Shown in pieces: positions 23,708 through 31,883 of a DNA stretch of 32,835 nt (position 1 is its first letter; each line of letters starts with the position of its first letter). The DNA is taken from contig CAMBNY010000033.1 in assembly GCA_945869165.1 (NCBI GenBank), positions 1 to 32,835 on the forward strand, given 5' to 3'. This DNA is from Comamonas sp. lk (GTDB lineage: Bacteria; Pseudomonadota; Gammaproteobacteria; Burkholderiales; Burkholderiaceae_C). The notes under the pieces were generated by a model. That model ran no database searches, had not been told where the DNA came from, and was given only the letters and a program-made list of their open reading frames with translations. The position numbers and the translations under genes are program-made.

Positions 23708-24967
23708 TTACTGGTAACCCTTAGGGAAAGGATCGGGCTCAACCAGCTCGGGTGAAATGGCCGCGATCTTGAATTGGCCGTCGGTTTGGCCCTGGCCAAT
23801 AATGGCTTTGCTCCACAGGTGGCGGTTGGTGTTGTGGATGCGGGTGTAGCCCATGGGCGCGTCTTTGAACTCGATACCGCCGCAGGCCGCAGAGACTTTG
23901 GTCACGTCAAAGCTGCCGGCTTTTTCGACCGCAAACTTCCACAGCCAGGGGCCGAGGTAGGCGTTTTGCGTCACATCGCCGACGACAGCATCCGCGCCGT
24001 ATTTGGCTTTGAATGCAGCCACAAACTTTTTGTTGTTCGGGTTGTCGATGGATTGGAAGTAATGGCAGGCAGAGTAAAAACCGGCGAAGTTCTCGCCGCC
24101 GATGCCCAGGACTTCGTCCTCGGTCACCGAGATGGTCAGCAGGAACTGCTTGTCACCGGTCACGCCCGCAGCCTTGAGCTGTTTGTAGAAGGCCACGTTG
24201 GAGCCGCCCACCACAATGGCGTAAATGCAATCGGGCTTGGCGGCCTTGATCTTGTTGATCATGGAGTTGAAGTTGGTATGACCCAGGGGGTAATACTCTT
24301 CGCCCACTACTTTGCCGCCTAGCTTTTTCTCGATGTGCTTGCGCGCGATTTTGTGCGAGGTGCGCGGCCAGATGTAGTCTGAACCGACGAGGTAGTAGGT
24401 CTTGGCTTTCTTCTCTTTGTTGGCCCAATCCAGGCTCCACAAAATTTGCTGTACCGCTTCTTGGCCGGTGTAGATGACGTTCATGCTTTGCTCCAGACCC
24501 TCGTACATGGTGGGGTAGTAGAGCAGGCCGTTTTCTTTTTCAAAGATAGGCAGCACGGCTTTGCGCGAGGCCGATGTCCAGCAGCCATACACAGAGGCAA
24601 CGCGGTCGTTGACCAGCAGCTTTTTGGCTTTTTCTGCAAAGGTGGGCCAGTCGGAGGCGCCGTCTTCCTTGATCACTTTGATCTTGCGGCCCAGGATGCC
24701 GCCCATGGCGTTGATCTGGTCAATGGCCAATTGCTCGGCCTGGATAGAGCCAGTCTCCGAGATGGCCATAGTGCCCGTAGCTGAGTGAAGCTGACCGACC
24801 GTGACTTCGGTATCGGTAACCGCCAGGCCGGTGGTGTTGACCTTGGCAGTGGGGAACTGCTGGGCCAGCGCCATAGAGGACATGCCCACCAGCGGTGAGG
24901 CTGAGAGTACTTTCAGAAGCTTGCGGCGCGTGGCGTCGAAAGCGGATTCGTCAAAATTGTTGGGCAT
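23708..24967 (-). CDS. urtA: Urea/short-amide ABC transporter substrate-binding protein UrtA
   Basis: 419 residues. A twin-arginine-like signal (TRRKLLKVLSASPLVG, RR at 14-15, AxA at about 34-36: ALAQQ) sends it to the periplasm. The mature protein is the Leu/Ile/Val-type periplasmic binding fold with VTVGQLHSATGTMAISETGS, INAMGGILGRKIKVIKEDGA and YTGQEAVQQILWSLDW, typical of UrtA/FmdD. AGGAGA precedes ATG 24967. It leads the operon urtABCDE-fmdAB and diverges from the sensor-kinase gene, sharing a 249-bp regulatory gap. Confidence 0.95.
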   Translation of the reverse strand: MPNNFDESAFDATRRKLLKVLSASPLVGMSSMALAQQFPTAKVNTTGLAVTDTEVTVGQLHSATGTMAISETGSIQAEQLAIDQINAMGGILGRKIKVIKEDGASDWPTFAEKAKKLLVNDRVASVYGCWTSASRKAVLPIFEKENGLLYYPTMYEGLEQSMNVIYTGQEAVQQILWSLDWANKEKKAKTYYLVGSDYIWPRTSHKIARKHIEKKLGGKVVGEEYYPLGHTNFNSMINKIKAAKPDCIYAIVVGGSNVAFYKQLKAAGVTGDKQFLLTISVTEDEVLGIGGENFAGFYSACHYFQSIDNPNNKKFVAAFKAKYGADAVVGDVTQNAYLGPWLWKFAVEKAGSFDVTKVSAACGGIEFKDAPMGYTRIHNTNRHLWSKAIIGQGQTDGQFKIAAISPELVEPDPFPKGYQ

Positions 24968-25103
24968 AGTGTCTCCTAGGGTTTACGCGGATGGTTAATA
25001 AAAGGCTTGGTGCTAGAACATGGTTCAGGTTTCAGTGATGGCGGTAATGGACAAAAAAGTGTTTGACCGCAACGAAGCGTAATCAACATACTCCGCACAC
25101 TGA

Positions 25104-25140
25104 ATACGTTATTTAACGTATGCGTATCCACATATACGCA
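25104..25140. promoter_or_regulatory. Double palindrome in the urtA / sensor-kinase intergenic region
   Basis: ATACGTTA-TT-TAACGTAT (25104-25121) is a perfect palindrome; counted as TACGTTA-2-TAACGTA it has the 7-2-7 inverted-heptamer layout used by NarL/LuxR-type response regulators. It is followed directly by TGCGTAT-6-ATACGCA (25121-25140), also perfect. The block lies about 137 bp upstream of urtA and 77-113 bp upstream of the kinase gene. It is the natural candidate site for the response regulator at 28587-29480. Confidence 0.6.
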
Positions 25141-25216
25141 TTGAGTCCAAAGTGCTTCGGGTTTACGCTAGGGACTCTCCGGTTCACCGCATGGAATCAA
25201 ACTATTTGGGGCCAGC

Positions 25217-28200
25217 ATGCGCACTTCTACGCAGAAGATTTTTCGTATCCGACGCGACTACAACGCCTGGGTGGCTGACGAGTCGATGGAGGACTACGCG
25301 CTGCGCTATACGCCACGCAGTTTTCGTAAATGGTCGGAGTGGCGGGTGGCCAATACCGCCTTGGGCGCGGTGTCGTTTTTGGCACTGGAAGCCATCGGCG
25401 GATCAATCGCATTGAGCTATGGTTTTTCGAATGCGATTTGGGCGATTTTGGTGGTGAGCCTGATCACGTTTTTGACCGCTTTGCCCATTAGCTATTACGC
25501 CGCGCGCTATGGCGTGGACATGGAGTTGCTGACACGCGGTGCGGGCTTTGGCTACTTGGGTTCGACCATTACCTCGCTGATTTATGCGAGCTTTAGCTTT
25601 ATCTTTTTTGCACTCGAAGCGGCCATCATGGCCGTGGCTTTGCAGATGTATTTGGACATACCCATAGGCTGGTGTTATGTCATCAGCGCGCTGGTGATTA
25701 TTCCGATGGTGGTGCGCGGTATTACGCTGATGTCCAAGCTGCAAATGTGGACACAGCCGGTGTGGGGCGTTTTGCTCTTGCTGCCTTATTTGGCAATTGC
25801 TTATAAGAACCCGCACGCGTTCAGCGACTTTACGGGTCTGACTGGGCGCATATCGGGCAGCAGTGGTTTTGACCCGCTGATGTTTGGCGCAGCGGCCACG
25901 GTGGCCTTTTCGCTAGTGGTGCAGGTGGGCGAGCAGGTGGACTTTCTGCGCTTTTTACCCGAACGCACTGCAGAAAATCGCAAGCGTTGGTGGGCCGCCG
26001 TGTTGATGGCCGGGCCGGGCTGGATTATTCCGGGTATGTTCAAAATGCTGGGCGGCGCTTTTTTGGCGTTTTTGGTCTTGCAAAGCCAGCTGCCGGTGCA
26101 TAAGGCCGTGGAGCCCACGCAAATGTATTTGGCCGGCTATGCCTATGTGTTTGAAGACCCGCAGTGGGTGCTGGCGGCCACGGTGCTGTTTGTGTTGGTG
26201 TCGCAGATAAAGATCAACCTGACGAATGCCTATGCCGGTTCGCTGGCCTGGTCTAACTTCTTTGCGCGCTTGACGCACAGCCACCCCGGGCGCGTGGTGT
26301 GGCTGGTGTTTAACGTGCTGATTGCCGTGCTGCTGATGACGCTGGGCGTGTTTCAGGCTTTGGAGATGGTGCTGGGTTTGTATGGCAATGTGGCGATTGC
26401 CTGGGTGGGCGCGCTGGTGGCCGACCTGGTGATTAACAAGCCCCTGGGCCTGAGCCCGCGCGGCATTGAGTTCAAGCGGGCGCACTTGTATGACGTGAAC
26501 CCGGTGGGGCTGGTGTCCATGATGCTTGCGGCTACCTTGTCCATCGCGGCCTACGTGGGTTTGCTGGGCGCAGAAGCGCAAGCCTTCGCGCCCTTTATTG
26601 CCTTGGGCACGGCGCTGGTGCTGTCGCCCTTATTGGCCTGGTGGACGCGCGGGCGCTACTACATCGCGCGCAAGCCGCACCGCCTAGGCCACCCGGGGCA
26701 GATGTTGGCCTGCAGTATTTGCGAAAACAAGTTTGAAGCCGAAGACATGGCACATTGTCCGGCCTATGGCGGCGCAATTTGTTCTTTGTGTTGCACGCTA
26801 GAGTCGCGCTGCCATGACAGATGCAAAACCGATTCGCGCGCGGCCGAGCAGGCGGTGCGTTGGCTCAATGCGTTTTTGCCGGAGCAGCTATCGCGCCGGG
26901 TGAATTTCCGGGTAGGGCACTACATGGTGGTGGCCTTTTCTTTGGTCACTTTGCTGGCTACTTTGATGGGAATGGTCTATACCCAGGAGTCGGCGATTGC
27001 GCTGGGCGCTGACCCGCTGGCGTTGCTGCAGTCGGCCTTCTTACAAGTGTTTGCGATTTTGCTTTTGGTGGTGGCTGCGTGTAGCTGGTGGATAGTGCTG
27101 GGCAGCGAGAGTCGCCGCATTGCGCAAGACGAATCCAACCGGCATAACCAGTTGTTGGAACAAGAGATAGAGGCGCACTCGCGCACCTATTCGGCGCTGA
27201 AGGAGGCCCGCGATGTCGCCGATTCGGCTAACCAGGCCAAGACCCGCTACGTGGCGGGTATGACGCACGAACTGCGTACACCACTCAACAGCATATTGGG
27301 CTACTCACAAATTTTGCTAAAGAACGATTTGCTACCGACTTCGCCACGCGAATCGGTGCGCACTATCCACCGCAGTGGCGAGCATTTGTTGGGCTTGATC
27401 GATGGCTTGCTGGACTTGTCACGCATCGAGGCCGGGCGTATGCAGCTAGACCCGTCGCCGCTGCATCTTCCCGATTTTTTAGAAGAACTGGTGCGCATGG
27501 TGCGCCCGCAGGTGCAGGCCAAGGGTTTGCAATTGGTGTTTGACGAAGGCGGCAACCCGCCGGAGTGGATTAATGCCGATGCCAAGCGATTGCGCCAGGT
27601 GATGATTAACCTGATCTCCAATGCCATCCGTTTTACCGACGATGGCACGGTGACCTTACGCGCCACCTATGGCCCGGATGTATTTCGCTTTGACGTGGTG
27701 GACACCGGCGTGGGCGTATTGCCGCAAGACCACCAGCGCATCTTTTTACCCTTTGAGCGCGGCACTGCCGGGCGGCGCCAAGGTGGCGAGCCCGGTACCG
27801 GCCTGGGTCTGTCTATCAGTGAGCAATTGACCACGCTGATGGGCGGCGAGCTGCAATTGCTATCCTCGTCCAGCAAGGGCAGTGTTTTTAGTGTGCGCCT
27901 GCCTTTGCAACTGGCAAGCCAGCCCGGCCACTACACCGACACGGTACGCGAGATTTTGGGCTATGTGGGTGCGCAGCGCACCTTGCTGGTGGTTGATGAC
28001 CAGACCACGCAGCGTCAGATGCTGGTGGGCATGTTGGCGCCACTGGGCTTTGCGCTGCGCGAGGCCGCCAGCGGCACCGAGTGCATTGCCAGCATTCAAG
28101 AGATGCGGCCCGATGCGGTGCTGCTGGATATCAGCATGGACGATATGGACGGCTGGCAGGCCGCTGGGCGCATTCGCCAGGCGGGCTTTGAGGATTTGCC

Positions 28201-28597
28201 CATCATCATGGTCTCGGCCAATGCCTTTGAAAACCAGCCCGAACGCTTGCGCGCCATGCGCTGCCAGGCGTTTGTGGCCAAGCCGATTTTGGAATCTGAA
28301 CTGATCAACACCTTGCAAGAACACCTGAACCTGGAATGGTGTTTTGCGCAAACTAGCGAGATCGATGTCGTGCCACAGGTTGCTGTGGCGCACAAAAACC
28401 TACCCCATGCGGTGCGCCAAGATTTATTGCGCTTGGCGCGCCTAGGCCATGTGCGCGGCCTGCAAACCGCGCTCGATGGCATCGCCCGCGCAGACCCGAG
28501 TTTCGAACCCGTATGCGCACAGCTTCTCGCACTGGTCACGCGCTTTGACCTCGATAGCCTGCAATCCCAATTGATGGAGCCTGAACATGCCGCCTAA
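25217..28597 (+). CDS. NCS1 permease-like / hybrid histidine kinase / receiver fusion protein
   Basis: 1126 residues. Residues about 10-490 form a nucleobase:cation symporter-1 (NCS1, purine/cytosine permease-like) transporter with about 12 helices (ANTALGAVSFLALEAIGGSI, SYYAARYGVDMELLTRGAGF, INLTNAYAGSLAWSNFFARL). Then comes a Cys-rich zinc-type module, C499xxC502 to C536 (CSICENKF, SLCCTLESRCHDRC), two further membrane helices, a HisKA domain with H684 (MTHELRTPLNS), a HATPase domain (NLISNAIRF, DTGVGV, GTGLGL) and a receiver with D971 (VLLDIS), ending in a helical tail. It is likely a membrane sensor that reads substrate occupancy or flux and signals to the regulator encoded next to it (11-bp overlap). 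Confidence 0.9.
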   Translation: MRTSTQKIFRIRRDYNAWVADESMEDYALRYTPRSFRKWSEWRVANTALGAVSFLALEAIGGSIALSYGFSNAIWAILVVSLITFLTALPISYYAARYGVDMELLTRGAGFGYLGSTITSLIYASFSFIFFALEAAIMAVALQMYLDIPIGWCYVISALVIIPMVVRGITLMSKLQMWTQPVWGVLLLLPYLAIAYKNPHAFSDFTGLTGRISGSSGFDPLMFGAAATVAFSLVVQVGEQVDFLRFLPERTAENRKRWWAAVLMAGPGWIIPGMFKMLGGAFLAFLVLQSQLPVHKAVEPTQMYLAGYAYVFEDPQWVLAATVLFVLVSQIKINLTNAYAGSLAWSNFFARLTHSHPGRVVWLVFNVLIAVLLMTLGVFQALEMVLGLYGNVAIAWVGALVADLVINKPLGLSPRGIEFKRAHLYDVNPVGLVSMMLAATLSIAAYVGLLGAEAQAFAPFIALGTALVLSPLLAWWTRGRYYIARKPHRLGHPGQMLACSICENKFEAEDMAHCPAYGGAICSLCCTLESRCHDRCKTDSRAAEQAVRWLNAFLPEQLSRRVNFRVGHYMVVAFSLVTLLATLMGMVYTQESAIALGADPLALLQSAFLQVFAILLLVVAACSWWIVLGSESRRIAQDESNRHNQLLEQEIEAHSRTYSALKEARDVADSANQAKTRYVAGMTHELRTPLNSILGYSQILLKNDLLPTSPRESVRTIHRSGEHLLGLIDGLLDLSRIEAGRMQLDPSPLHLPDFLEELVRMVRPQVQAKGLQLVFDEGGNPPEWINADAKRLRQVMINLISNAIRFTDDGTVTLRATYGPDVFRFDVVDTGVGVLPQDHQRIFLPFERGTAGRRQGGEPGTGLGLSISEQLTTLMGGELQLLSSSSKGSVFSVRLPLQLASQPGHYTDTVREILGYVGAQRTLLVVDDQTTQRQMLVGMLAPLGFALREAASGTECIASIQEMRPDAVLLDISMDDMDGWQAAGRIRQAGFEDLPIIMVSANAFENQPERLRAMRCQAFVAKPILESELINTLQEHLNLEWCFAQTSEIDVVPQVAVAHKNLPHAVRQDLLRLARLGHVRGLQTALDGIARADPSFEPVCAQLLALVTRFDLDSLQSQLMEPEHAA

Positions 28598-29480
28598 TCC
28601 ATCCCCCGAGAACCCGGTGGTACTGGTCGTCGATGACGCGCCCAGCAGCCTGGGTGTGTTGTGCGAAACCCTGGAGAGCGCGGGCTATACCGTGCTGGTA
28701 GCCAGTGACGGCGAAACCGCCTTGCAACGCCTGGAAATGATCACGCCCGATGCGATATTGCTGGACTGCGTGATGCCTGGGCTGTCGGGATTCGATACCT
28801 GTAGGCGGATCAAAAACAATACCGCGTGGGCACAAATTCCCGTGATTTTCATGACCGGTTTGTCTGATACCTTGCATGTGGTGGAAGGCTTTGCGTGTGG
28901 AGGCGTGGACTACGTGGTCAAACCCTTGCGCGCTGCCGAGGTGCTGGCGCGCTTGCACACGCATGCGCGCAATGCGCAGGTCAGCCGCATGGTGCGCGAC
29001 GCCTTGGATGTGGCCGGTTTGGGTGTGGTGTTGGTCGATGGCCTGGGCCGCATTGCCTGGCGCTCGCCCAAGGCTTCGCGGGCGCTTTTAAGCTTGCACG
29101 AGGGCGGGCCCGATTACGCAAGCACCAAGTTGCAACAAGCCTTGCAAGCCGTGCTGCAAGCCACAGGCGCCAGCGTAGATTGCAAAGACACCACGCCGCG
29201 CATGTCGCTGCGCAATATGGGCCAAACCTCTACCGGCGAGACCTTGGTGCTACTGGAAACCGAGCGCGCGGTATCCGCCATCGAATCGCGCCTGAAACAC
29301 GCGGCACTGACCGCGCGCGAAACCGAAGTGCTGTCCTGGATTGCCAAAGGCAAGACCAACCGCGATATTGCCGAGATACTGTCGCTGAGCCACCGCACGG
29401 TGAATAAGCATTTGGAGCATATTTACCAAAAGCTCGGTGTCGAGACCCGCGCAGCCGCAGCCGCAGTGGCGATGGGCTAG
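28587..29480 (+). CDS. NarL/LuxR-type response regulator
   Basis: 297 residues. Receiver at about 10-125 with phosphoacceptor D60 (ILLDCVMPG) and K112 (VVKPL); a PAS-like middle section (about 138-225, VAGLGVVLVDGLGRIAWRSP); LuxR-type HTH at about 240-297 (LTARETEVLSWIAKGKTNRD, IAEILSLSHRTVNKHLEHIY). It overlaps the sensor kinase gene by 11 bp, so the two are a cognate pair. Likely to bind the palindromes at 25104-25140 and to control urtABCDE-fmdAB and perhaps the urease genes (inference). Confidence 0.92.
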   Translation: MPPNPSPENPVVLVVDDAPSSLGVLCETLESAGYTVLVASDGETALQRLEMITPDAILLDCVMPGLSGFDTCRRIKNNTAWAQIPVIFMTGLSDTLHVVEGFACGGVDYVVKPLRAAEVLARLHTHARNAQVSRMVRDALDVAGLGVVLVDGLGRIAWRSPKASRALLSLHEGGPDYASTKLQQALQAVLQATGASVDCKDTTPRMSLRNMGQTSTGETLVLLETERAVSAIESRLKHAALTARETEVLSWIAKGKTNRDIAEILSLSHRTVNKHLEHIYQKLGVETRAAAAAVAMG

Positions 29481-29506
29481 GGCCCGCAGTTAGAATCTCG
29501 GCCGAT

Positions 29507-29596
29507 GGAAGCTTGGCCGAGCGGTTTAAGGCACCGGTCTTGAAAACCGGCGAGGATGTGAGTCCTCCGTGAGTTCGAATCTCACAGCTTCCGCCA
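29507..29596 (+). tRNA. tRNA-Ser (anticodon UGA)
   Basis: 90 nt including the encoded CCA. Acceptor arms GGAAGCT and AGCTTCC pair fully; the D arm begins TGGCCGAGCGG; the anticodon arm CCGGTCTTGAAAACCGG carries TGA; a long class II variable arm follows; the T arm contains GTTCGAATC. It starts 26 bp after the response regulator stop. Confidence 0.96.
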
Positions 29597-29711
29597 AATG
29601 AAAATAGCCCCCAATCTGACTGTTCTTCTTTGTGCCTAGGCAACATCACTGGTTGACTTCAGCGACCTTTCGTCCCGAGTACGGAAGTTTTTTTGTCGTT
29701 TGTGCAGCCGA

Positions 29712-30005
29712 TTACCGGCCTTGGTGCTCGGTGATGAACTGGCGTAACGCTGCGTCGATGCGAGTCTGCCAGCCGTCCCCCGCTGACTTGAAGTACTCGA
29801 CAACCTCGTGTGACAGGCGGATGTTGATGCGCTCTTACGGGTGCTTGGCACGCGGACGACCACGAGGCTTGCGCATTTCCTGCGCAAGCTTGGCGCCAAA
29901 GATTTGCGGCAGCACCTCGCTGGCCGGACGTGCTTTGGCGAAATCCGCCGCCGTCCATTCGGGGTTCTCGTCGTCAATTAGTTCAGGGTTTGGTTTCTTG
30001 CCCAT
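29712..30005 (-). pseudogene. brnA: BrnA-like antitoxin, inactivated by a nonsense codon
   Basis: 98 codons from ATG 30005 to TAA 29712. The first 56 residues read MGKKPNPELIDDENPEWTAA to KPRGRPRAKHP, then a TAA at 29835-29837 interrupts, and the frame resumes ERINIRLSHEVVEYFKSAGD to the end. The interrupting codon most likely replaced a Lys (AAA to TAA). Family identity (BrnA) is clear: the RHH portion lies after the stop, so no functional DNA-binding domain can be made. Confidence 0.85.
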
Positions 30006-30259
30006 AATTTTTCACCTCTCGTTGGTTCGCTTTGCGCAGACTGATCACCTGCACCTTGTCTGCGCGGGGTGTGAACACTACGGCATGTAGCCGATCACCA
30101 ATCATTCCAAGTGCAAGGTAACGGCGCTCGCCCTAGTATTTACGGACATCCTCTTTGATCACTGCACCTGACCATTTCCATTTGCGCAAGCAGCGTGAAC
30201 GGCAGACCGCGATCAGTCACCCTGCGTTCACTTTTGGCAAAGTCAAAGCTGATTTCCAT
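29983..30259 (-). pseudogene. brnT: BrnT-like toxin, frameshifted and with a nonsense codon
   Basis: Starts MEISFDFAKSERRVTDRGLP at ATG 30259, then loses frame near 30175-30190. The rest is in another frame: WSGAVIKEDVRKY, an in-frame TAG at 30133-30135, then GERRYLALGMIGDRLHAVVF and ISLRKANQREVKNYG to TGA at 29983. This is the BrnT ribonuclease toxin fold, broken by at least two lesions. It overlaps the antitoxin start by 23 bp, the usual brnTA layout. Confidence 0.85.
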
Positions 30260-30355
30260 ATCATTTATTGTGCTCACAAAAAAGGACTGCCAAAGGGGCC
30301 ACTGTCGAACACCAGTAGCGGGCGATCGAACTAAAGCATCTGCAGGCTGAGTTAC

Positions 30356-31708
30356 TTATCGAGGAGCAAAAGCTGAAAGACTCAGCGTGGCACCGCCGCC
30401 ATACGATTGCGTTTCAAATGCGAAGTAGAGCGTCCCTCCAGGCCCTCGCAAGGCAGTCGCCATCCCACCGCTTGCATTTACCTGCGCAGAGAGTTGTGCT
30501 CTAGCCGTATCAACGAACTTGCCATCTGTATTTTGGATAAGCATTGCGGTTGAATTACTCGCACCATACTGCGACTCACTAAGAAATATATCAGCTCGCT
30601 GATCACCATTGAGATCTAAGAATACCGGGCTGTAAGACGCGTTGCTGTTTGTCGCATATCCAACCAGTAAATCTGCGGTCACGTCGACAAAAAGGCCGTT
30701 ACCGTTGTTCTTCAAAAACTGGATTCTTGAGTTTGTCGGCCATTGCGCTCCGTTCCAATTTTCCCTAGTGAAGACCAGTACATCCATCAATCCGTCAGCG
30801 TTGAAGTCAAAGGCTTTGGCACGCACGTTATGTCCACTGCCCCCCAGCAGCGGCCCAGGTGGCGTAGATACACGAGAAATATCGGTGATATTTCCTGAAC
30901 CATCATCGATAAAGCGAACTAACACTGAATTGAGGGTTCTATCTCCACCGTGATCCACGATAAAAGCGGTAGTGGTTCCATCGTTCAGAAAGTCTGCAAG
31001 GGCTACGCCGGAGCCGCCTGCATAGGAAGAAAGATGCCGTGGCGCCAATCCGTTAGGTCCACCCAAATAAACGCTGGGAGCGGCCCCATAGCCAACTGAG
31101 AAAACATCGGCATATCCATCGTGATTGATGTCAGCCGCAGCTACGCCATGTTGCCATCCCACCACGTTTTCAACGACTGATTTTTCGAAGTAGCCACCCT
31201 TGTTAATTAACTGGTAGGCGTTGACGTTGTAGTCCATGTCGGAATACGCACTCAGAAAGATGTCAAGACGGCCGTCGTGATTGAAATCACCAACAGCAAC
31301 ATCGCCCACACCTTCAACTTCATCTGCCCCGTTTGGCAACCACTGGCTGCTTATGTTTTGGAACTTTCCGTTACGCCAACCAAACAAAGATATTTTGGTA
31401 TTTTTGTATGTCGCAGGAGTGTTGGGTTGGGTCTCAAAACCAGCAACAAGCAACTCATCGATACCATCCCCATCAATATCGATGGGATAGAGGTAATGCA
31501 CTGCAACACTAAAACCCGGGATAGCACTGTATGAATATGTGGCGAGCTGCACAGGGGTTTCAAATGATCCCGCACTAGTCTGGATCCAAACTTCTCCGCT
31601 AAGCCCACCGCTAATTGCATTGCCCCCACCCCCACAAGAGGTCAAACTAAAAGCAACTGCCAGCATCCATGGTGAAATACTATTCAATTTGAATATTGAA
31701 AATAGCAT
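30356..31708 (-). CDS. FG-GAP/VCBS beta-propeller lipoprotein
   Basis: About 450 residues from ATG 31708; an upstream in-frame ATG at 31741 gives 461. The N-terminus is a signal peptide ending in a lipobox (SLTSC, Cys 36 in the longer form) followed by GGGG, so it should be a lipoprotein. Six Ca2+-binding FG-GAP-type repeats are visible: DIDGDGIDE, DFNHDGRLD, DINHDGYAD, a degenerate DFLNDGTTT, DFNADGLMD, DLNGDQRAD (about residues 88 to 384). This predicts a surface or periplasmic beta-propeller for binding. No enzyme motif seen; function unknown. Confidence 0.8.
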   Translation of the reverse strand: MLFSIFKLNSISPWMLAVAFSLTSCGGGGNAISGGLSGEVWIQTSAGSFETPVQLATYSYSAIPGFSVAVHYLYPIDIDGDGIDELLVAGFETQPNTPATYKNTKISLFGWRNGKFQNISSQWLPNGADEVEGVGDVAVGDFNHDGRLDIFLSAYSDMDYNVNAYQLINKGGYFEKSVVENVVGWQHGVAAADINHDGYADVFSVGYGAAPSVYLGGPNGLAPRHLSSYAGGSGVALADFLNDGTTTAFIVDHGGDRTLNSVLVRFIDDGSGNITDISRVSTPPGPLLGGSGHNVRAKAFDFNADGLMDVLVFTRENWNGAQWPTNSRIQFLKNNGNGLFVDVTADLLVGYATNSNASYSPVFLDLNGDQRADIFLSESQYGASNSTAMLIQNTDGKFVDTARAQLSAQVNASGGMATALRGPGGTLYFAFETQSYGGGATLSLSAFAPR

Positions 31709-31883
31709 GGTTCGGTGTATTTCGTTCAAAGCGCCGGACAAAGATGGTAGGGGTCGATCGCCTGTGCAACTGCGCCGTGCCGCAAAATTGGTGTGATCAG
31801 TAAGTTCCGTAACTCGCGCTCCGATCTAATCAAGCTGGTTGTGTGGGTTGCGTTAACGAAAATCCGCTGTGAGGAATCTTGAT

